Assembly: GCA_020692565.1 (NCBI GenBank)
Contig: JAIMKJ010000030.1
Location: forward strand, 1 to 50,013
Direction: 5' to 3'
DNA: 50,013 nucleotides
Source: Thermomonas sp.
GTDB taxonomy: Bacteria; Pseudomonadota; Gammaproteobacteria; Xanthomonadales; Xanthomonadaceae
The notes beneath the pieces were generated by a model. The model did not search any database. It saw only the letters and a program-made list of their open reading frames with translations, and was not told the DNA's origin. The translations under genes and the position numbers were made by a program. This document shows positions 1-7,391 of this stretch, one piece after another. How positions within the stretch are numbered: the first letter of the stretch is position 1; the number at the start of each line of letters is the position of its first letter.

Positions 1-1
1 G

Positions 2-1333
2 ATCGCGATCGGCCGCCTCGACATCAACACCACCGGCCTGCTGCTGCTCACCACCGACGGCGAGCTTGCCAACGCGATGATGCATCCGTCGTTCGAGATC
101 GAACGCGAATACGTCTGCCGCGTGCGTGCGCCCGAAGGCGAAGACACCGTGTCCGACAAACTGGTCGACCGGCTGCGCCGCGGCGTCGCGCTGGAGGACG
201 GCCCGGCCAAGTTCGACAAGATCGAGCGCATCGGCGGCACCGATTCCAACGAATGGTTCCAAGTCTCACTCAGCGAAGGCCGCAATCGCGAAGTCCGCCG
301 ACTGTGGGAATCGCAGGGTTGCCAGGTCAGCCGGTTGAAGCGCGTGCGCTATGGCGACGTGTCGCTGCCGCAGCAACTGCTGCGCAGCCAAAGCCAGGAA
401 CTGGGGGCCGCACAGGTCGACAGCCTGCGCAAGAAACTCAAACTGGAAGAAGGCCCGCCGCCGGCGCTGACGCTGCAGCCGGTGATCGGCCAGCGCAAGG
501 CCGCCAAGGCCACCGTGCACATCGGCCGCGAAGGCCGCAGCAGCCAGGCTTACGTCAACGGCCACAACACCGCCGATGAAGGCCGCGAGTTGCGCCGCTT
601 CGACAACGTCCGCGAAGACCGCGGCCGTTTCGGCAACAAGAAGAAGCGCGGCGACCTCACCGTCAGCGGCGAAGCCGCGGCCCGCCAGTCGCAGAACAAG
701 CCGTTCAAACAGCGCACGATGAAGGGCCCGAAGCCGCTGCCCGAAGGCAATCCCGCCGCGTTCCGCAGCTGGTACGTGCCAGAAGGCGTGGATACCGGAC
801 CGACCGGCCATCGCAACGCCGACCCGAGCGCCCCGAAGAAGCCCTACGCCAAAAAGCCCGGCGGCCCGCGGCCCGCGGGTCCGGGTGGCCCCGGCGGCGC
901 ACGCCCGAAGCGGCCCTACGGCGATCGCCCGGCGGGTGCCGGCTTCGCCGGCGAGAATCGCGGCCCTGGTGCCGCGCCCGGCAGCGCACGTCCCAAACGC
1001 CCGTACGGCGACCGTCCTGCGGGCAGCGGTTTCGGCGATGATCGTGGCCCCCGCGGTCCCGGCCAAGGCCCGAAGCCCGCTCGGGCGGGCAAGCCCTACG
1101 GCCATCCTGGCAGCGCACCGAGTTTCCCCTCGGATCATGCCAACCCAGGCAGCTTCAACGCGTACGACCGTCCTCGAGGCCCGCGCCCGGCCGGCGCCAA
1201 ACCCGGTGGACCGCGTCCTCCCGGTGCGCGTCCTTCAGGTCCGCGCCCGAGCGGTCCGCGCCCCGGCGGCGCGAAGCCCGGCGGCAACCGCGGTCCACGC
1301 GGCGGCGGCGGGTTCAGGGGCGGCGATCGCTGA
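2..1333 (+). CDS. rluB: 23S rRNA pseudouridine synthase, RluB-like, 5' end cut by window edge
   Basis: The reading frame is open from base 2, so the N-terminal S4 domain and the first part of the catalytic domain lie outside the window. The visible start, GRLDINTTGLLLLTTDG, is the signature of the RsuA/RluB/RluE branch of pseudouridine synthases; the Asp of GRLD is the catalytic residue. The domain then continues through the family motif EGRNREVRRLWES. RluB modifies U2605 of 23S rRNA in E. coli. After the catalytic domain comes a long basic tail, about 200 residues, rich in Gly, Pro, Arg and Lys, with two copies of ARPKRPYGDRPAG. Such tails are common in RluB of this family and probably bind RNA. 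The assignment to RluB rather than RluE or RluF rests on this tail and is inference. Confidence 0.9.
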   Translation: MAIGRLDINTTGLLLLTTDGELANAMMHPSFEIEREYVCRVRAPEGEDTVSDKLVDRLRRGVALEDGPAKFDKIERIGGTDSNEWFQVSLSEGRNREVRRLWESQGCQVSRLKRVRYGDVSLPQQLLRSQSQELGAAQVDSLRKKLKLEEGPPPALTLQPVIGQRKAAKATVHIGREGRSSQAYVNGHNTADEGRELRRFDNVREDRGRFGNKKKRGDLTVSGEAAARQSQNKPFKQRTMKGPKPLPEGNPAAFRSWYVPEGVDTGPTGHRNADPSAPKKPYAKKPGGPRPAGPGGPGGARPKRPYGDRPAGAGFAGENRGPGAAPGSARPKRPYGDRPAGSGFGDDRGPRGPGQGPKPARAGKPYGHPGSAPSFPSDHANPGSFNAYDRPRGPRPAGAKPGGPRPPGARPSGPRPSGPRPGGAKPGGNRGPRGGGGFRGGDR

Positions 1334-1351
1334 TCGTCGCTTCGCCGGTGG

Positions 1352-1383
1352 AGCCATCGCCTGGCAACCGGCGGGCGATGGCT
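1352..1383 (+). terminator. hairpin after rluB, possible terminator
   Basis: AGCCATCGCC (1352-1361) pairs perfectly with GGCGATGGCT (1374-1383) across a 12-base loop, 19 bases after the rluB stop. There is no T-run after it, so intrinsic termination is uncertain. A -10-like TAGAAT at 1444-1449 lies shortly downstream and may serve the next gene. Confidence 0.4.
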
Positions 1384-1489
1384 TGGCCGGCAATGGATGG
1401 CCGAAATTCAGCCGATGTCCACGCCCATCCGTGAGAGGGCTGCTAGAATTCGGACATAACCCGGCAGAATGCCCTTATAGGATTTCGTC

Positions 1490-2068
1490 ATGTCAGTGCA
1501 CGACTTCCCCGGCCGATCCCATCTGATCGAAACGATCGACACGGCTGTTTCCCTCGGCGAAGACACGGCCGTCGTGCAGGCGCTTCGCAGCGACCTGTGC
1601 AGGATGATGCGCGAGCGCAGCGTCGAATTGCCCGCCTGCGTACTGGAGCCGGTCCAAGGCCACTATGCCCGCCGCGAGATCTACATCAGCCCAGAATACG
1701 GGTACGGCGTCATCGCCATGACCTGGGGACCAGGGCAAGGCACGCCCATCCACGATCACGACGGTCTGTGGTGCGTCGAAGGCGTGTGGCACGGCCAACT
1801 CGAAATCACCCAGTACGATCTCACCGAACACAACGGCGAACGTTACCGATTCACCGAAGTCGGCAGCCTGATCGCCGGCACCGGTTCTGCCGGCAGCCTG
1901 ATCCCACCGCACGAATACCACACTATCCGCAATGCCAGCGACAGCGAAGCCGCAGTGTCGCTGCATATTTACCAGCGTGCCATGACCTGCTGCGGGATCT
2001 TCAACGACATCGGCGATGGCTGGCATATGCACAGCAGCAAGCAACTGCAGCTCGATCACGCCGCCTGA
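1490..2068 (+). CDS. cysteine dioxygenase-family protein
   Basis: The 192-residue protein is a single cupin domain of the type I cysteine dioxygenase family, which oxidises a thiol such as L-cysteine to its sulfinic acid at a mononuclear iron. The first cupin motif is GQGTPIHDHDGLWCVEGVW, with metal ligands His88 and His90. The third ligand is His141 or His144 in PPHEYHTIRN. Length matches bacterial members (about 190-200 residues). A short AGGA ribosome site precedes the ATG. Some relatives use 3-mercaptopropionate instead of cysteine, and I cannot separate the two from the sequence. It appears to stand alone, between rluB and a tRNA gene. Confidence 0.8.
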   Translation: MSVHDFPGRSHLIETIDTAVSLGEDTAVVQALRSDLCRMMRERSVELPACVLEPVQGHYARREIYISPEYGYGVIAMTWGPGQGTPIHDHDGLWCVEGVWHGQLEITQYDLTEHNGERYRFTEVGSLIAGTGSAGSLIPPHEYHTIRNASDSEAAVSLHIYQRAMTCCGIFNDIGDGWHMHSSKQLQLDHAA

Positions 2069-2120
2069 GTATCCTACGTATGCCGGTCGCACCGGACCTT
2101 GGGCTATACTATGCCCCCGC

Positions 2121-2207
2121 GCCGGAATGGCGGAATCGGTAGACGCAGCGGACTCAAAATCCGCCGCCCTTAAAAGCGTGTGGGTTCGAGTCCCACTTCC
2201 GGCACCA
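2121..2207 (+). tRNA. tRNA-Leu (anticodon CAA)
   Basis: The 87-base cloverleaf starts GCCGGAA and ends TTCCGGCACCA, with CCA encoded. The anticodon stem GCGGA/TCCGC encloses loop CTCAAAA, giving anticodon CAA. The long variable arm (CGCCCTTAAAAGCGTG region) is typical of tRNA-Leu, and the T arm is GTGGGTTCGAGTCCCAC. A TATACT -10 box lies at 2105-2110, at suitable distance. The accessory region with the transposase remnant and secretion genes begins directly after it. Confidence 0.95.
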
Positions 2208-2288
2208 GGCCATGACTTGCATGGCATTCATGAGGCGCAGATTGATCTGGTGAATCGCCCCGATTTCTGCAGACACTCACGAGCCGTA

Positions 2289-2935
2289 TCATAGGGACTG
2301 CTTTTCAAACGCTACCGGAGACAGGCCCTGGTTGTTGCCATGCCTGCGTACCGGGTTGTAGAACAGCTCGATATAATCGAACACATCGGCTCGAGCGTGA
2401 TCCCGCGCCGAGTAGTCTTCCGCTTCACTCGCTCCCGCTTGAGCAACTGGAAGAAGCTCTCGGCCACGGCGTTGTCGTGGCCGTTTCCGCGGCGGCTCAT
2501 GCTGCAGATCATCTGGTGATCCTTCAGGGAATCGTTGCCACTCGCCGCCGGTGAACTGGCAGCCTTGATCCGAGTGCAGCAGCAGGCCGGGCGACGGCGA
2601 CGCCATACCGCCGCCAAGAGCACCCGCATCACCACATCGCTGTGCAGCGTCGGCCACATCGATCAGCCCACTCCTTGCCGCGAGGACAGGTCGATCACCA
2701 CCGCCAGATACAGCCAACCCTAGTGCGTGCGCAGATAGGTGATATCCGTCACCCCGTGCGTGTTGGACTTGGTCGGCTCGAACTGCCTGTCCAGATGGTT
2801 GGGCGCAACCGTCGACGGCTTGCCGCCGTGATGCTTAGGCCGGCGCCTATAGCCGACCTGCGCCTTCAGGCCTTCGGACCTCATCAGCCGCGCCACTTGA
2901 TGCTTGCCGCAGGCTTCGCCTTACTGCACTTATCC
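2289..2935 (-). pseudogene. decayed IS3-family transposase (OrfB) remnant
   Basis: Pieces of one transposase appear in different frames of the minus strand. From the left-most preserved end of the protein: VARLMRSEGLKAQVGYRRRP, PNHLDRQFEPTKS, GVTDITYLRTH followed by a stop, GWLYLAVVIDL, then LLLHSDQGCQFTGGEW, SMSRRGNGHDNAVAESFFQL, and finally DVFDYIELFYNPVRRHG ending at 2289. These are the order and motifs of the DDE integrase domain of IS3-family OrfB. At least two frameshifts and one in-frame stop break it, and OrfA and the N-terminal half of OrfB are missing. It cannot encode a working transposase. I did not find terminal inverted repeats. It lies between tRNA-Leu and the DUF4189 genes and marks past mobility in this stretch. 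Confidence 0.85.
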
Positions 2936-2955
2936 ATGCGTCAAGAAAATGCAAC

Positions 2956-3477
2956 TCACTCAGGAACGGCTTCCGCGTAACTACAACCACTGTAGTAAAT
3001 CTTGCATGCCGCACCAGCGGTTACCCCACATGATTTCAGTGCGTCTTCTGTGGCTGTAGGAATATCAATCGCATGAGAAGCTACGCTACGGCCCGCGCCC
3101 CATGCATAAGCTGCGCATTGGTTGCGGTAAGCAATTTGAACCTCGCATTTATTTTTCGAAACCGAAGCTGTTGTTCGACATTGTTCAACTGCTGCCTGTA
3201 CCGCAGAAGATTCTGACTTAAAGCCGTTCACAGCGCCAAATCCACCGCCTTTGGCTTCCGTCGCAATTGCACCCCAACGAGCCTCCCAAACCGTAGGTAT
3301 GGGAGGTGGATTGCTATCAGTGCTATCCCCTTGGCCGTAACCTGGAATGGGGGCACAAGCCAAGTAGTCACGTGATCCCGTTTCAAACATACCTGCAGGG
3401 CAACGCCCTTCCGCCCTCAAAATCATTGACATGGAGAGCAGCACGCTAAACTGCAACACATAATTCAGCAGCTTCAT
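2956..3477 (-). CDS. secreted DUF4189 protein, copy 1
   Basis: The 173-residue protein has a signal peptide (residues 1-22, ending near LRAEG), a short cysteine-containing segment GRCPAGMFETGSRDYLACAP, a linker and then a DUF4189 domain (about residues 60-173). That domain has WEARWGAIATE, the invariant NQCAAYAWG block and a C-terminal YYSGCSYAEAVP with several conserved cysteines, which suggests disulfides in the periplasm. It is last of four tandem paralogues, with 2 bases between the upstream stop and its ATG. DUF4189 has no assigned biochemical activity that I know of. The group follows virB6 in the same direction, so co-expression with the secretion system is likely. Confidence 0.8.
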   Translation of the reverse strand: MKLLNYVLQFSVLLSMSMILRAEGRCPAGMFETGSRDYLACAPIPGYGQGDSTDSNPPPIPTVWEARWGAIATEAKGGGFGAVNGFKSESSAVQAAVEQCRTTASVSKNKCEVQIAYRNQCAAYAWGAGRSVASHAIDIPTATEDALKSCGVTAGAACKIYYSGCSYAEAVPE

Positions 3478-3479
3478 GC

Positions 3480-4067
3480 TTACTTAGGAACCAACTCATC
3501 AAAGCTGCAGCCACTATAGAAGATTTCACAAGCCGAACTAGCCTTGCGATTACAGCTCTTCAGCGCTTCTTCGGTTGCTTTGGCAAGATCAACTGCAGCA
3601 AATGCCACCCCCCAGCCCTCACCCCAAGCAAAGGCAGCGCACTGATTGTGATAGGGCAACGTCACCTTGCAAGCCGCCTGTGAATTCGTCGCGGATGCTT
3701 GACACTGAGCCAAGGCAGCCTGCTTCGCTGCTGCCTCTGTTCGAAAACCATTCACACCAGCCAAGCCAGCCCCACCTGTCTCACGTGCTACTGCACCCCA
3801 ACGCTTTTCCCATACCATCGGCTTTGCAGGCGGACCATTGTCACTACCGTCGTCACCATCACTCTGGCCGTAGCCTGGAATAGGCGCGCAAGCCAAATAG
3901 TCTCTGGAGCCAGTTTCGAACATGCCAGGAGGACAACGACCCTGTGCAAATACAGCTCCGGATACAAATATCAATGCCAATAGTGGCATAACTAACGACA
4001 AACACTTCAGCATCATAATTATCAGCGCCGCGCTACGACTCTGCCATCCTAGGAAAGAAGAATTCAC
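3480..4067 (-). CDS. secreted DUF4189 protein, copy 2
   Basis: The longest reading of this paralogue is 195 residues from a GTG that overlaps the previous stop as GTGA. A start at an internal ATG (MLKCLSLVMPLLALIFV) would leave a cleaner signal peptide ending at VFAQG, so the true start is open. After it come the shared RCPPGMFETGSRDYLACAP segment and a DUF4189 domain with WEKRWGAVARETGGAG, NQCAAFAWGEG and IFYSGCSFDELVP. It is the most divergent of the four copies, for example AFAWGEGWGVAFAAVD where the others have AYAWGAG.VASHAID. That pattern points to diversification after duplication. Confidence 0.75.
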   Translation of the reverse strand: MNSSFLGWQSRSAALIIMMLKCLSLVMPLLALIFVSGAVFAQGRCPPGMFETGSRDYLACAPIPGYGQSDGDDGSDNGPPAKPMVWEKRWGAVARETGGAGLAGVNGFRTEAAAKQAALAQCQASATNSQAACKVTLPYHNQCAAFAWGEGWGVAFAAVDLAKATEEALKSCNRKASSACEIFYSGCSFDELVPK

Positions 4068-4620
4068 TTAGGAACGGCTTCGGCGTAGCTGCAGCCGCTG
4101 TAATAAATTTCGCATGCCCCACCGGAAGCAGTAGCACATAATTTCAGAGCACTTTCTGTTGCTGCTGGGATATCTACAGCGGAAGACGCCATACTTTTCC
4201 CATTCCCCCACGCATAGACAGCGCACTGGTTATGGTAAGTAAGCTGAACCGCACAATTCGTTTTTGCGATGGATGCAGTTGTACGGCACTGCTCAAGCGC
4301 AGCCTGCGATGCAAAAGCTTCTGATTTAAAGCTCCTGACGGCACCGAAGCCACCCCCTTTTGATTCTGTGGCTATTGCGCCCCAACGAGTTTCCCAAACT
4401 GTTGGGATGGGGGCTTGATTCATACCTTCATCACCGCCGTGCCCCCTCCGTAGCTTGGAATGGGGGCACAAGCTAAGTAGTCACGTGATCCTGTTTCAAA
4501 CATTCCTGAAGGACAGCGACCTTCTGCAGATGCAACTCCGAGCGCAGCCAAGAGCACGATCAATAACCAGTATCGCAGTCCCAGCTGGACTCGAATCCGA
4601 ACCGGAAAAATGCAATTCAT
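4064..4620 (-). pseudogene. secreted DUF4189 protein, copy 3, frameshifted
   Basis: The signal peptide and first segment (MNCIFPVRIRVQLGLRYWLL...ACAPIPSYGGG) lie in one frame, starting at 4620 with an ATGA overlap with copy 4. The DUF4189 domain (APIPTVWETRWGAIATESKGGG to AVPK) lies in another frame. The switch falls at a run of five C on the plus strand (4442-4446). One extra base there would restore the frame through YGGGHGGDEGMNQAPIPTVWE, so it reads as a one-base loss. The rest of the domain shows no further damage, which suggests a recent event, a sequencing error or, less likely, slippage-based switching. Confidence 0.75.
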
Positions 4621-5132
4621 TTAGGAACAGCTTCTGCATAACTGCAACCGCTGTAGTAGATTTTGCACGCCTCGCCAGCATCTTCACTGCATGATTCCAT
4701 TGCATTCTTTGTTGCTGTCGGAATGTCAATGGCGTGAGATGCCACGCTTACACCTGCCCCCCAAGCATAGGCAGCACACTGGTTATGATAAACGGCTCGA
4801 GCTACACATTCATTCTTTGAAACTGTTGCCGTTGCTTGGCACTGTTCAAGAGCTGCACGTGAGGCACCAATCTCTGATTTGAAACCGTTCACTGCTCCAA
4901 ATCCACCACCTTTCGACTCAGTCACTATGGCACCCCACCGGATCTCCCATACTGTTGGTATGGGAGGTGGACTGCTATCAGCGCTATCACCTTGGCCGTA
5001 ACCTGGAATGGGGGCACAAGCTAAGTAGTCACGTGACCCCGTTTCAAACATACCTGGAGGGCAGCGCCCTTCCGCCAGCGCAACGTTTGAAATTGAAAAA
5101 AGCATTACAGCTAGCAACCATCGTGAAAACAT
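4617..5132 (-). CDS. secreted DUF4189 protein, copy 4 (first in the tandem)
   Basis: This 171-residue paralogue is the one nearest virB6. A good ribosome site (AAGGAGAGG) stands before the ATG, and only 23 bases separate it from the virB6 stop, so it probably belongs to the virB transcript. The signal peptide runs to about residue 20 (SNVALAEG). It is followed by RCPPGMFETGSRDYLACAP and a DUF4189 domain with WEIRWGAIVTESKGGGFG, NQCAAYAWGAGVSVASHAID and IYYSGCSYAEAVPK. The stop overlaps the start of copy 3 as ATGA, a sign of translational coupling along the tandem. Base composition of the four genes is visibly lower in GC than the chromosomal genes nearby. Confidence 0.82.
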   Translation of the reverse strand: MFSRWLLAVMLFSISNVALAEGRCPPGMFETGSRDYLACAPIPGYGQGDSADSSPPPIPTVWEIRWGAIVTESKGGGFGAVNGFKSEIGASRAALEQCQATATVSKNECVARAVYHNQCAAYAWGAGVSVASHAIDIPTATKNAMESCSEDAGEACKIYYSGCSYAEAVPK

Positions 5133-5155
5133 CGCCCTCTCCTTCTTGATGCCGT

Positions 5156-6391
5156 TTACGTCTTGGGCGATGTTTTAGTCGACTCTCCCTGAACAGCCTC
5201 TGACGGCATTCTGGACCCCGTCTTAACATAATCGCCAGGAGCAACTTCTGTCGATCTATTGCCCGCAGTCATTACAGGAGCAGTATTTCCACGCTGCGTA
5301 TCGCTACCGGATTTTGCATTGTCGCCTCTCGAACCCTCGGGCGGAGAGTAATGCCTGCCACCACCACCGCCACCGCCACGATACCCAGCCTCACCCGGGC
5401 GCTGGCCGACAGGCGCTCCACCGCCGCCGCCGATCGTTGCATAAGGCGAGAACTGACCCAGGACGCCTTGGAAGAAGTTGGCCACCATCGGCGGCGTGCT
5501 CACAAGGATCACCGTAAGTAGCAAGCCCACGCCACCCTGCTGCAGCGCCATGCTGCGCATACCTTGGCTGTTGCCGAACCCGAGCAACGAACCGGCCAAA
5601 GAACTCGCCCAGAACGCTTCTGCCACAGCCAGCACTGTCTTGGTTGCGATGGCCACCATCGCCGCCAACACAGCCATCGAGAACATCGTGCCGATGCCAT
5701 ACATCAACCAGCGCTGGAACAACGATTTGGTCTGATCGAACAACAGACAGAGGACGAAAATCGGCCCCAAGCCTACGAAGAGGGCCATCGCGATTTCGTA
5801 AAGCAGCAACATGGCTCCGCCTACCATCGCAGGACCGGCCGTCCCCATGCCTACCATCCACATCGCCTGACTCTTTTCCGAATGCAGATTCGGATCGTCG
5901 ACGATCTGCAGCACATCGATGCTGGTGAGCCCGACCTGCATCCAGGCGAGATTCTCGTCGATCATGTCCTTGACTTCGGCACCTTCTTCGCCGGTAACCA
6001 GCTCAGTGATGCTGGCGGTCATATCTTCAGTCAGGAAATCGTGCACATCCGAGCCGCCGATGCCGATCGTGATCGCGAAGCTGACGATCAGCGTTGCCTT
6101 CAGCGAATTCATCACGAGAGCCATCATGGAGTCGCGGCTTTGACCGGTCACGATGCGCAAGCCCTGAAAGAAAACCCATGCAGTCAGAAGGAAGAGTGCG
6201 ACGCCCCCTACGATTCCTGCGCTTCTTTCCATCAAGCCCAGACCGAAATCCTGAATCTGATCATGCAGAAAGTCGTAGATCAGGGCGAAGTAAGCCAGAT
6301 CACCAATGGAAGACTGCGCAAGCGGCCGCAATAGCCCATCGAGCAATTGCCCCCCCACATCCGCCAGACCGCCTGCAAGCACATGATCCAT
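5156..6391 (-). CDS. virB6: type IV secretion inner-membrane protein VirB6
   Basis: This is a polytopic protein of the TrbL/VirB6 family, part of the inner-membrane platform of type IV secretion. I place the start at the ATG at 6391 (MDHVLAGGLADVGGQLL), preceded by AGGATAG. The longer open frame to 6490 would run through a 12-bp hairpin and is unlikely. From this start it has about 411 residues and several hydrophobic segments, including AGIVGGVALFLLTAWVFF, ATLIVSFAITIGIGG and GLGPIFVLCLLFDQTKSLF. The last is the conserved VirB6 block. The C-terminal 90 residues are a Gly- and polar-rich tail, probably disordered. It follows virB5 and precedes the DUF4189 genes. Confidence 0.85.
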   Translation of the reverse strand: MDHVLAGGLADVGGQLLDGLLRPLAQSSIGDLAYFALIYDFLHDQIQDFGLGLMERSAGIVGGVALFLLTAWVFFQGLRIVTGQSRDSMMALVMNSLKATLIVSFAITIGIGGSDVHDFLTEDMTASITELVTGEEGAEVKDMIDENLAWMQVGLTSIDVLQIVDDPNLHSEKSQAMWMVGMGTAGPAMVGGAMLLLYEIAMALFVGLGPIFVLCLLFDQTKSLFQRWLMYGIGTMFSMAVLAAMVAIATKTVLAVAEAFWASSLAGSLLGFGNSQGMRSMALQQGGVGLLLTVILVSTPPMVANFFQGVLGQFSPYATIGGGGGAPVGQRPGEAGYRGGGGGGGRHYSPPEGSRGDNAKSGSDTQRGNTAPVMTAGNRSTEVAPGDYVKTGSRMPSEAVQGESTKTSPKT

Positions 6392-6451
6392 GACTTCTAT
6401 CCTGTTCTGATTCGTGATGATCCCATGCGGGATCTTTACAATAGACTCTGT

Positions 6452-6480
6452 CCAAAGTCCGGCATCTTGCCGGACTTTGG
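6452..6480 (-). terminator. perfect hairpin between virB5 and virB6
   Basis: CCAAAGTCCGGC (6452-6463) and GCCGGACTTTGG (6469-6480) form a 12-bp perfect stem with a 5-base loop. No T-run follows on the minus strand, so full termination is doubtful. An mRNA-stabilising or attenuating role inside the operon is the more likely reading. Confidence 0.5.
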
Positions 6481-6503
6481 GGACTATCAAGAGCGAGCGC
6501 CCC

Positions 6504-7283
6504 TCACTCGTTGACTTTCAATGCAGCCTTCAGGATTAGCGTATTTGCGATCGTTCCGATAACGGAACTCTTGCCGTTCATGGCAATTCTCGCCAGATTT
6601 TTCTGTTGCGTTTCCAGAGTGCTGATCATTTCATCGAAGGCATCTGACCGCTCCTTCGCAAGCTCGAAGTTCGCATCCTGCTGCTGTTTACTCAACTGCG
6701 TCATGACCAGATTGGTGTCCATCTTTCCATTAGTATTGGAACTCCTGGCCTGCGCCTTGGCTTGACTAATATCCTCTTGCATCTGATTCATGATCGCATT
6801 GAGATAGTCGACCTGATCGTTGAACTTCTGATTCTCCAAAAGCACGATGCGCTGACAGATTATTTTCTGCTGCTGGACGATATCTTCATCCCCGCTCAGA
6901 CTGATACTCGACATGAGGTCGGAAATCATGCCGGTGACACCACCGCCGCAGCGATCAGACATGCCATCGGTCAGGGATTTCTTTTGGAAATTCTGGGAGA
7001 ACGACAGCTGAAAGCTATCGAATATCATGCCCACATCTGTCAACTGCTGCATCATATGCTGCCAGTCACGGCCTTGATGGGTCGCATCCTGAATCTTCGA
7101 GGCGTAGGTATTGATCTGATTCAGATACGACTGGATCTGGGTGATGATGTGGTTGGGCATGTTGCCCACGTCGGTCACGGGGATACCGGCGCCGGCGTTG
7201 CCTGTCATGAAGGCACAGGCCAGCGCCAAGCTGGTCAGGAACGGAGCTTTACGCGATGTGCGGGATTTGCGGTCGGTCTTCAT
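6504..7283 (-). CDS. virB5: type IV secretion minor pilus protein VirB5-like
   Basis: The 259-residue protein has an N-terminal signal peptide (about residues 1-33, ending NAGAG). After it come IPVTDVGNMPNHIITQIQSYLNQI and long amphipathic, coiled-coil-like helices rich in Gln and Asn. This pattern is that of VirB5/TrbJ-type proteins at the tip of the T-pilus. Sequence conservation in VirB5 is low, so much of the confidence comes from position between virB4 and virB6. A GGAGG ribosome site precedes the ATG. The cysteines in DRCGGG and IICQR could form a disulfide. Confidence 0.8.
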   Translation of the reverse strand: MKTDRKSRTSRKAPFLTSLALACAFMTGNAGAGIPVTDVGNMPNHIITQIQSYLNQINTYASKIQDATHQGRDWQHMMQQLTDVGMIFDSFQLSFSQNFQKKSLTDGMSDRCGGGVTGMISDLMSSISLSGDEDIVQQQKIICQRIVLLENQKFNDQVDYLNAIMNQMQEDISQAKAQARSSNTNGKMDTNLVMTQLSKQQQDANFELAKERSDAFDEMISTLETQQKNLARIAMNGKSSVIGTIANTLILKAALKVNE

Positions 7284-7391
7284 GGGGCACCTCCGGTGTG
7301 GGCTAAGGCTTGAGGGTTGGCAGGGAACAAAACTGGATGGATCGGATGTCTGATATTTAAAACGTGTTAAAGCGCGATTCTGGTCACAAAG

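Noticed and set aside
6392..6490. Upstream start for virB6
   Set aside because: It would run through the 12-bp hairpin and lacks a ribosome site, while the ATG at 6391 has one.
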